Notes under the pieces: model-generated
Told to the model about the DNA's origin: nothing
The model's database searches: none
What the model saw: the letters and a program-made list of their open reading frames with translations, nothing else
From: a virus
Length of the DNA stretch: 26,851 nucleotides
IMG/VR virus record: IMGVR_UViG_3300043395_000829
Span: 1 to 26,851 of that record
Strand: one strand, 5' to 3'
Made by a program: the position numbers and the translations under genes
Shown: one piece after another, positions 21,087-26,851 of the stretch
How positions within the stretch are numbered: the first letter of the stretch is position 1
How the letters are laid out: every line of letters starts with the position of its first letter

Positions 21087-21734
21087 ATGAATCTAGGTCA
21101 AATTAAACAAAGGGTTCGTATGCTTGGTCGCCACTATTTTGGTGGAGAACATGACAGAGATCCGTTTGGCCTAGATTACATTATCCTTGAGGCAACTAAC
21201 GATATTGCCAGAAAGACTGACTGTTATGTTGGTCGGCGATATCTTTCTACCGTCGGGGGAACAAGTGACTATTGTTCCCCTGACATTTACAAAATCAGAG
21301 TAATCCGGATCAAAGACGAAACCGGAGATTATACTGAAATTAAACTTGCTAGTTTTAGTGATCAGATTCTTGATGACTACAGAAACATGCAAGCTGAATA
21401 TGTTCCACAATTTTGTGTTGTTCACGGAATGAACAAAATTGTATTGATGCCACCGCCTAGCACTAGTGTTACTAATGGATTACTAATTGAAGGTTACGCA
21501 CAACCCGGCGACTACTGGCAATATGATTCTAATGGTGACCCTGTACCAAACACAGATGCTACAGAGTGCCCATTACCAGAGATGGCTCACGACTGCCTCG
21601 TCTATAATGTTTTATATCTACGTGCAATGCAGTTGCGTGATATGGATGGCATGACAATTTACAAAGGTGAATACCTTGATAGGCTCGGCCACATTGAGTC
21701 CAACGCTGCTATGTATGTACGGAGGTCAGTCTAA
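21087..21734 (+). CDS. Head-tail connector/adaptor-like protein A, 215 residues
   Basis: The N-terminal helices (NLGQIKQRVRMLG; DYIILEATNDIARKTDCYVG), the strands around KIRVIRIKD and KIVLMPPPST, and a C-terminal helical part after PEMAHDCLVYNVLYL fit the kind of connector protein that binds below the portal. Position right after capsid and decoration genes supports this. It shares its layout with the next gene, so the two look like tandem relatives. I cannot assign it to a specific family (it may be analogous to P22 gp4 or to similar adaptors). Its stop and the next start overlap (TAATG). Confidence 0.7.
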   Translation: MNLGQIKQRVRMLGRHYFGGEHDRDPFGLDYIILEATNDIARKTDCYVGRRYLSTVGGTSDYCSPDIYKIRVIRIKDETGDYTEIKLASFSDQILDDYRNMQAEYVPQFCVVHGMNKIVLMPPPSTSVTNGLLIEGYAQPGDYWQYDSNGDPVPNTDATECPLPEMAHDCLVYNVLYLRAMQLRDMDGMTIYKGEYLDRLGHIESNAAMYVRRSV

Positions 21735-22426
21735 TGGCTCTTGGCTTTACTGTATTACGAAACGAAACACTTAAACTGCTTAATGAAACAGATGCTAGTG
21801 TTGTTGGTGAATTAGCTACTGGTACTGGTGGAGCTGCAGTTGTTGATTCAGATGACACCATATTAGACTATATTAATGAAGCTGCTATTGAGATGACACG
21901 TACTTGTTGTTATCTGCAAGGATCAATTAATATTACGTCAACAACATCGCGTGTAAATTCATTTGCAGACACAGATCTTTGGTATCCACAATTAGTCACA
22001 ATTGCATCAACTCCATTGACGAGATGTGGTGAACAAGAGCTACAAGCTTATAGTTATAACTATTTAAATGAATCAGGCACACCTGCTTATTGGTACCGAA
22101 ATGGTCCATACCAAATTGGTCTGTATCCAAAACCTACGTCTGCTGTCACAATTGTAGTCACGGGAGCGATTATAGCTACACCTATTGCCACTGGATCAGG
22201 CACGTTTGCATTTGCTCCTGACGACATATTACTTAAAGCGTTACCAGCATATGCTGCTGCAAAGATAGCAATGAAGAACTACGATGACCCATCATTAGTT
22301 GGTCGTGCATTCTGGAAAGACTGGTACGACATGTCGCGTATGACATTATGGGCGCAACTAGATACATCTTACAAAACTCCCGGAGCATTGTTTGCAATAC
22401 CACCAGTAGCACCAGCAGGTAAATAA
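21734..22426 (+). CDS. Head-tail connector/adaptor-like protein B, 230 residues
   Basis: It has the same order of elements as the gene before: an N-terminal helix (FTVLRNETLKLLNETDASVV), a helix with acidic/asparagine residues and Arg (DTILDYINEAAIEMTRTCCY), beta strands, a Pro/Ser turn (YQIGLYPKPTSAVTIVVTG) and a C-terminal helical tail (DDILLKALPAYAAAKIAMKN). A second adaptor or stopper ring at the portal is likely. Similarity to the first protein is at the level of pattern, not clear sequence identity. Translation is coupled by TAATG. Confidence 0.7.
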   Translation: MALGFTVLRNETLKLLNETDASVVGELATGTGGAAVVDSDDTILDYINEAAIEMTRTCCYLQGSINITSTTSRVNSFADTDLWYPQLVTIASTPLTRCGEQELQAYSYNYLNESGTPAYWYRNGPYQIGLYPKPTSAVTIVVTGAIIATPIATGSGTFAFAPDDILLKALPAYAAAKIAMKNYDDPSLVGRAFWKDWYDMSRMTLWAQLDTSYKTPGALFAIPPVAPAGK

Positions 22427-22427
22427 A

Positions 22428-22724
22428 ATGAATATTGCATGGGGTAGATTATTTCTTTTAGCACTTGGCGCATTTGTTGCGTCTGCTGCACCGGAGTTTG
22501 ATAGCGCATGGAAGGCCATGCACGTGCCTGACAATGCGTCATTTGGCACGGTGACACGCAGTTTATTATTGTGTAGCATAGAAGGCATACGCGCTGGTAT
22601 ACCAGCAATGACTACTGCGTTGATTGCCTTCTTCATGCGACAAGATAGCAACCTACCAGTATTTTCAGTTAAACTACCGGAGGTGAGACGTGTCAGCGAA
22701 ACGACGAGGGACATCGATGGATAA
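22428..22724 (+). CDS. Membrane protein with two hydrophobic segments, 98 residues
   Basis: The N-terminus, WGRLFLLALGAFVASAAPEF, is a signal-like or anchor helix with a possible cleavage site after ASA. A second hydrophobic segment is GIRAGIPAMTTALIAFFMRQ. The charged C-terminus follows. Two short membrane spans and the position beside the next membrane protein suggest the lysis cassette (holin or pinholin/antiholin pair), but no specific family is recognised. It overlaps the next gene by 35 bases. Confidence 0.68.
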   Translation: MNIAWGRLFLLALGAFVASAAPEFDSAWKAMHVPDNASFGTVTRSLLLCSIEGIRAGIPAMTTALIAFFMRQDSNLPVFSVKLPEVRRVSETTRDIDG

Positions 22725-23001
22725 ACTGCATATTGATATTAATCAATTATTGGCTGGGATAATTGGCGCTATTATAGGAACAGACTGGCCAAAGATTAAA
22801 TCAGTTGTGCAGGGAGTAGTTACTGTTTTGTCTGGAGCTGCCTCAGCCATTTACTTAACGCCACTAGTTGCAGAAAAACTTGGATGGGACAAGCCACATG
22901 AGATGATCGGCTTGTCTTTTTTGTTAGGCACGTTAGGCTTACGGACTGTTCAAGCGTTTAACATCATAATTGAAAAAGCATTAAAGAAGGTAAGTGAATG
23001 A
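22690..23001 (+). CDS. Holin-like membrane protein, 103 residues
   Basis: The start is GTG with GGAGG six bases upstream; ATG at 22717 is a weaker alternative. Three hydrophobic segments are seen: QLLAGIIGAIIG, VVQGVVTVLSGAASAIYLTP and MIGLSFLLGTLGLRTVQAF, ending in a basic tail (IIEKALKKVSE). The stretch with AAxAIYLTP and the final LGLRTVQAF recall putative holins that I have seen in other phages. A holin forms the inner-membrane lesion that releases the lysin. No endolysin gene is visible in the window. It overlaps the next gene by ATGA. Confidence 0.6.
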   Translation: MSAKRRGTSMDKLHIDINQLLAGIIGAIIGTDWPKIKSVVQGVVTVLSGAASAIYLTPLVAEKLGWDKPHEMIGLSFLLGTLGLRTVQAFNIIIEKALKKVSE

Positions 23002-23258
23002 CTTACGAAGCATCTGCCCAATTACATAGAGTAGATGAATTAACGGATGGTCGTATTGTCATCTGGTGGAATGATTCTGAATCTCTTGTTTTTGACAGTG
23101 ATGAATTATTTCAACAATACTGCGCAGTATTATCATCTCAATTGTATTTATTGTTGCGAACACTCCTTCTTTTGGACTATTCAGAACAGCGCGTTGATGG
23201 CAAAACTGCATCACTATCTATTAGTGATCCTGATAACAACTGGGTGGTTGTTACGTGA
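22998..23258 (+). CDS. Hypothetical protein, 86 residues
   Basis: The start ATG overlaps the previous stop (ATGA). The N-terminal half has beta-strand pattern (GRIVIWWNDSESLVFDSDE), the middle is a leucine-rich helix (CAVLSSQLYLLLRTLLLLDY) that could be a buried or membrane-associated segment, and the end is short strands (ASLSISDPDNNWVVVT). No family is recognised. It is translationally coupled on both sides, and lies between lysis-type membrane genes and surface-protein genes. Confidence 0.65.
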   Translation: MTYEASAQLHRVDELTDGRIVIWWNDSESLVFDSDELFQQYCAVLSSQLYLLLRTLLLLDYSEQRVDGKTASLSISDPDNNWVVVT

Positions 23259-24328
23259 TACTAAATTTCCTTGGTCGTTATAGTACTGGTTATCAGGGTC
23301 CATTTTCATATTCTCAATGGACTTTTAATGCTACCGGACAATACATTGTCAATGTATTTACAGCAGAAAAAACTATGACTATTACGCAACTTGGTATGTG
23401 TGTTAGTAGTTCAACAGGAACACCACCTGTTCGGATTGCAATGTGGCAATATACCGGAGGTAGAGATTTACCATCAAACCCACTAACAGCGAAGATATAC
23501 ACAGACCCTAATCCAATAAGTGTTACTGCTGGCATTACGCAACCTACATTTATATGGTGGAATCTTACAACACCACAAGTAATAACTAGAGGAACTACAA
23601 TTGCAATTGGTTTAGAAACATATGGAACATGGAGTGGTGGATTGTCGCTTGTTAGTACACAAGATCAAAGTAAGCGTGACTACACATTAATGTCAGGTCA
23701 ACCATATGCCAGAACATGGACACAAAATACTGGGCCTTTTAGATTTGGTGTTGCATCAACAACTGAATCTTATGGTTATCCAGTTCAGAGTTCTACGCTT
23801 ACAAATAGAAATAATACTTTCTCCGGGACGGCATTTACTATTCCAACATCAATGGGTGGAACTTGTTTACTGCAAGGTGTATTGGCACCATTAAACGGTG
23901 AGTCAAGTTTTATTAATCTGTCGTTGCGCTTATACAATGCAACGTCATACCCGCCTACTCTTATTACGTCTAGATCATTTGCTGATGGTAGTGCAACGTC
24001 ATGGCTTAATGCGATGAATCAAGATGCCGGACAAGTTTATTTTCCATTTGATACACCACAAACGCTAACTACCGGCGTTAAGTATGCTGTCGGATTTAAT
24101 CATAGCGGAAATAACTTTAACTTAGCTAGATTTACATTTAATAGAGCACAAGATGCTAACTGCCTGTCAGACATTTCATCGTTTGGTCTTGAGGCTGATT
24201 CCACATTGACAACATGGACTGAATCTGGAACAGTGCGATATGCAATGAGTTTAGATGTTACTGATTTCACTCCAGCTGCTGGCGCATCTGGCGGTGGGCC
24301 AGTGATAGGTGGGAGGTTGATCAATTGA
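23255..24328 (+). CDS. Beta-sandwich surface protein A (two domains), 357 residues
   Basis: The start is GTG overlapping the previous stop (GTGA), without a strong ribosome binding site. Two beta-sandwich domains can be seen, each ending in the same kind of strand pattern: PQVITRGTTIAIGLET (about 108-123) and PQTLTTGVKYAVGFNH (about 264-279). The tail after residue 335 is Gly-rich (TPAAGASGGGPVIGGRLIN). The same pattern occurs in the 25509 protein. Such domains are typical of capsid- or tail-surface proteins that bind host polysaccharide. The exact location in the virion is unknown. Confidence 0.75.
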   Translation: MILNFLGRYSTGYQGPFSYSQWTFNATGQYIVNVFTAEKTMTITQLGMCVSSSTGTPPVRIAMWQYTGGRDLPSNPLTAKIYTDPNPISVTAGITQPTFIWWNLTTPQVITRGTTIAIGLETYGTWSGGLSLVSTQDQSKRDYTLMSGQPYARTWTQNTGPFRFGVASTTESYGYPVQSSTLTNRNNTFSGTAFTIPTSMGGTCLLQGVLAPLNGESSFINLSLRLYNATSYPPTLITSRSFADGSATSWLNAMNQDAGQVYFPFDTPQTLTTGVKYAVGFNHSGNNFNLARFTFNRAQDANCLSDISSFGLEADSTLTTWTESGTVRYAMSLDVTDFTPAAGASGGGPVIGGRLIN

Positions 24329-25509
24329 TTCCATATATCGGTGACTTTGCAGTCAACTCCACACTAAGATATTTCTATGCGTCTAATGCAGCAGGTGGCG
24401 CATCGGCAGCGCGTACTACGGCTGGCACTTATCGCGTATACAAAAACATATCGACAACGGAGCGCACATCATCAGCTGGCATTACTGACTTCAGTGGGTT
24501 TGATTCTGTCACAGGTTTAAACGCTGTAACCATTGATCTCAGTAACAATACTGACGCTGGGTTCTATGCTGCTGGCAATGACTATGTTGTAGTACTTGTA
24601 GGCGCTGTAGTTGATAGTCAGACTGTAAACGTCCCACTGTTCCAATTTAGTATCGCCAATAGAGCACCAACTGTAACAGTTTCTTCAATGGCTGCTGGAG
24701 TAATTACAAACACGGCAATTGCTAATAACGCAATCATCCTCCGGTTAGCTAATGATGCTCTTCCATCTAATGCTAGGTTTACAACTTACGACACATTTAG
24801 TGGTTATCCATTACTATCACAATCAGCACAACATCAAATATCTGTCACTGGAGCGCATCACGCAGCTGCTGATGTGCATGAGTTTCAGCCGAACGTCATT
24901 ACTAATAATGCTACTGACGCATCTTTTATTGCAGAGGTTGCTGATGCTGTGTGGGATGAATTAGCTAGTGGACATAGTATTGCGAATAGTTTTGGAAAGT
25001 TACTCGCTAATTTAGCTGCTGTATACACTGGTATTACTGGTGTTGTTACAAGCACAGTGACTGCTACGTTCAACACGTTTAGTACTAGTTTAACAGCATT
25101 GGATGATACATATAACGAGCAAACAATCGTTTTTACAACTGGTGCATGTGCTGGTCAATCTGTTCCAGTTACAGACTTTAATCAATTAAATGGATACATT
25201 ACTACGGAAGATCCATTTACATCTGAACCACAACCCGGCGACGTATTCTCCATTATCCCGATTCATATTCACAAGAGGACGCAAATTGCCGATGCGTTAC
25301 TTAATCGATTATTGGATAGCACTGGTTCTAGTTTTGATGTTATGAATGAGCGAACTGTGAGATCTGCATTACGTGCTATGCGCAATAGGGTGATTGTTGC
25401 TAGTGGTAACATTTCGGTTTACAAAGAAGATGATCAAACTGCAGCGTGGGAAGGTACATTAAGTAATACTGCAAATGTGACAGTCAATCCGGATGGAGGA
25501 ACTGTGTAA
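24325..25509 (+). CDS. Phage surface/tail structural protein, 394 residues
   Basis: The start is TTG overlapping the previous stop (TTGA), supported by GGGAGG eight bases upstream. It has a beta-rich N-terminal part (FAVNSTLRYFYASNAAGGAS and similar), a middle with ADAVWDELASGHSIANSFGK, and a C-terminal part with IADALLNRLLDSTG and the strand SVYKEDDQTAAWEGTLS. The block AD-VWDEL-S-H and the KEDD-TAAWEG-L pattern are common in phage virion proteins encoded near tail fibres. I infer a tail or head-fibre structural role; the receptor is unknown. Confidence 0.75.
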   Translation: MIPYIGDFAVNSTLRYFYASNAAGGASAARTTAGTYRVYKNISTTERTSSAGITDFSGFDSVTGLNAVTIDLSNNTDAGFYAAGNDYVVVLVGAVVDSQTVNVPLFQFSIANRAPTVTVSSMAAGVITNTAIANNAIILRLANDALPSNARFTTYDTFSGYPLLSQSAQHQISVTGAHHAAADVHEFQPNVITNNATDASFIAEVADAVWDELASGHSIANSFGKLLANLAAVYTGITGVVTSTVTATFNTFSTSLTALDDTYNEQTIVFTTGACAGQSVPVTDFNQLNGYITTEDPFTSEPQPGDVFSIIPIHIHKRTQIADALLNRLLDSTGSSFDVMNERTVRSALRAMRNRVIVASGNISVYKEDDQTAAWEGTLSNTANVTVNPDGGTV

Positions 25510-26621
25510 TGCCAAAGTTTAATACATTTTTTCCTTTTGGACCATCAGACTACACATACGCTCAAAGAACTATTCAGACTGCCAGTGGGACGGCTGGTTT
25601 TACATACGTGTTTATTTGTCCAGCTGATTTTGCTAATGGGGCAAGTTTTAGAATTGCTATTCAATGTTCTGCTAATACTAATAACGGTGGTGAAAATGTC
25701 TCTGCTAGAATATATGCAATATCTTCTCAAGCTGGTGTAGGTGTTTGGAATAGTGCTGCGCCATTGTCGTCTATTGCACTTATTGACAATGATATTGCAA
25801 CAATGCCACCCGGCGAAATTGTGCAGTTTACAATGACGTTGACATCTGCTCTAACAAAGGGTGAACGATATGCAATACGAATTTTTCCTGATGTAACTTT
25901 TGGAGCAGGGTGTAGTTTTAATGCTGCTTATGCTAGTAATACAGCATACTCGCAAAATGCTGATGAATATGGTGTAAACGGCGTAACTCCAGCAGCTGGT
26001 TATCCAAATATATCAATTGGTTCTTCTACTGTCTGGTATGCAAATAAATGTAGTCGCGCTATACCGCAGACAACGACTGCAACGTCTGCCGTTGCATCAC
26101 AAGTTGGATTTAGATTTACTTTGCCAACAGGTTTAAATTACACTTTAAACGAAATAGTTATTAAAGGTTTGCGTTTAAGTGCTGCAGCACAAACTACTGG
26201 TACATATACTGGTCGCATTTTAGATGCAGCTGCAACGACAACTATTGCGTCTAGTCCATCATATACACACGGGCTTCAACGAATTGGCACTAACACAGCA
26301 TCTAATTATTCCTTTAACTTTACAACTAATCCTACACTAACTGGTGGGACTGCATATTTTTTTGTAGTTGAAAATTCATTTGAGAAAACGCTTCAATACT
26401 TTCACATAGATAACACGACAGATAGTTCTTTATCATTTAATGGTGAAGTAACAAATCTAGATGTAGTTTTTAGAAGTGGTACATCTGGAGCAATGTTGTC
26501 AGCCTCAACATTAAGTTATCAAGCATTGCCATTTGCACATATTGATGCAACGCCTGTAGCTGGTACAAGTAGCGGTGGTATGTTAATACATCCCGGAATG
26601 TCTGGAGGAATAAATGGCTAA
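25509..26621 (+). CDS. Beta-sandwich surface protein B (two domains), 370 residues
   Basis: ATG overlapping the previous stop (TAATG). It has two beta-sandwich domains like the 23255 protein: FTMTLTSALTKGERYAIRIF (about 115-134) and FNFTTNPTLTGGTAYFFVVE (about 270-289) are the corresponding end strands. It ends in a Gly-rich tail, TPVAGTSSGGMLIHPGMSGG. Shared layout and tail with the 23255 protein make it a likely paralogue or a partner in the same structure. It probably lies on the virion surface and binds host glycans. It overlaps the next gene by eight bases. Confidence 0.75.
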   Translation: MPKFNTFFPFGPSDYTYAQRTIQTASGTAGFTYVFICPADFANGASFRIAIQCSANTNNGGENVSARIYAISSQAGVGVWNSAAPLSSIALIDNDIATMPPGEIVQFTMTLTSALTKGERYAIRIFPDVTFGAGCSFNAAYASNTAYSQNADEYGVNGVTPAAGYPNISIGSSTVWYANKCSRAIPQTTTATSAVASQVGFRFTLPTGLNYTLNEIVIKGLRLSAAAQTTGTYTGRILDAAATTTIASSPSYTHGLQRIGTNTASNYSFNFTTNPTLTGGTAYFFVVENSFEKTLQYFHIDNTTDSSLSFNGEVTNLDVVFRSGTSGAMLSASTLSYQALPFAHIDATPVAGTSSGGMLIHPGMSGGING

Positions 26622-26851
26622 ACAACTAGTACAAGCCAATAACACTAGTAGGACTGAGTATATTTTTATACAAAACTCATCTGTATCTACTGGTGCTGGT
26701 TTAACAGGCCTAGTATTTAACTCCGCTGGCTTAACCGCAGATTATTGTGTTGAGCGTGGCGCACGAACCAATATTGTTTTGGCAACACAGACTCCTACTG
26801 GTGCATATTCGTCTGGTGGTTTTTGTGCAGTAGATGGAACGAATATGCCGG
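26614..26851 (+). CDS. Surface protein, partial at the right edge
   Basis: ATG with GGAGGAA nine bases upstream; 79 codons are visible before the window ends. The N-terminus MAKQLVQANNTSRTEYIFIQ and the following SSVSTGAGLTGLVFNSAGLT have the pattern of phage surface proteins that begin with a short capsid- or tail-binding peptide followed by a beta domain. I recall the phrase S-x-x-TGAGLTGL from other aquatic phage structural proteins. Function is not certain. Confidence 0.7.
   Translation, partial: MAKQLVQANNTSRTEYIFIQNSSVSTGAGLTGLVFNSAGLTADYCVERGARTNIVLATQTPTGAYSSGGFCAVDGTNMP

Overview
This window is a 26.9 kb piece of a tailed double-stranded DNA phage genome (Caudoviricetes). The evidence is a contiguous head module (terminase small and large subunits, a P22-type portal of 788 residues, a scaffold, a major capsid protein, a decoration protein and two tandem connector-like proteins), followed by membrane/lysis-type genes and beta-rich surface proteins. 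It also carries the nucleotide genes usual in aquatic lytic phages (thyX, dut, a DUF3310-type gene, ssb). I see no integrase or lysogeny repressor. Most of the genome looks moderately AT-rich. ThyX, the small aquatic-phage families and the A/T-rich codons suggest a freshwater or marine bacterial host, but the host cannot be fixed from the sequence. The large portal, the adaptor pair and the absence of a tape measure in this window favour a short-tailed virion; this is inference.

Layout. (1) Positions 1-1473, minus strand: an operon of five small unrecognised genes, visibly richer in G+C than the rest. Three of the leaders or spacers before its genes hold tRNA-like acceptor/T-arm structures, two of them followed by a conserved CCC-AATA-GGG hairpin and a strong ribosome binding site. 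(2) Positions 1474-2175: a 0.7 kb divergent control region with many inverted repeats, three TTCTCCCG direct repeats, a near-consensus sigma70-type promoter firing right, and a 15-bp hairpin. (3) Positions 2176-5044, plus: small, mostly basic proteins, including a staphylococcal-nuclease-like enzyme, a DUF5872-like protein and a small HNH nuclease, ended by a strong terminator. A second strong terminator at 3328-3360 closes an intergenic stretch that may encode a small RNA. (4) Positions 5154-7519: a tRNA-Leu(UAA) that forms the leader of a thyX-dut-DUF3310 operon, then ssb from a second copy of the same promoter motif, with two tiny minus-strand genes (a Met/Lys-rich Cys-cluster peptide and a LuxR-type DNA-binding domain) placed as islands. 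(5) Positions 7793-13275: small basic proteins and a very large unknown protein of 1394 residues, probably virion-associated. (6) Positions 13297-26851: the packaging, head, connector, membrane and surface protein operon, tightly packed with ATGA, GTGA, TTGA and TAATG overlaps.

Two signals go beyond ordinary annotation. First, a C-terminal peptide of the form [SG]-[KR]-[LM]-[LM]-G-I-[KR] ends the predicted scaffold and at least three otherwise unrelated small proteins encoded far away. This would fit a shared capsid-assembly or cargo-loading tag. Second, tRNA-like minihelices, flanked by hairpins and placed just before ribosome binding sites, recur on the minus strand, while a real tRNA sits directly before thyX. 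Together they suggest that this phage uses tRNA-shaped RNA as processing punctuation in its mRNAs. Both are hypotheses, with tests given below.
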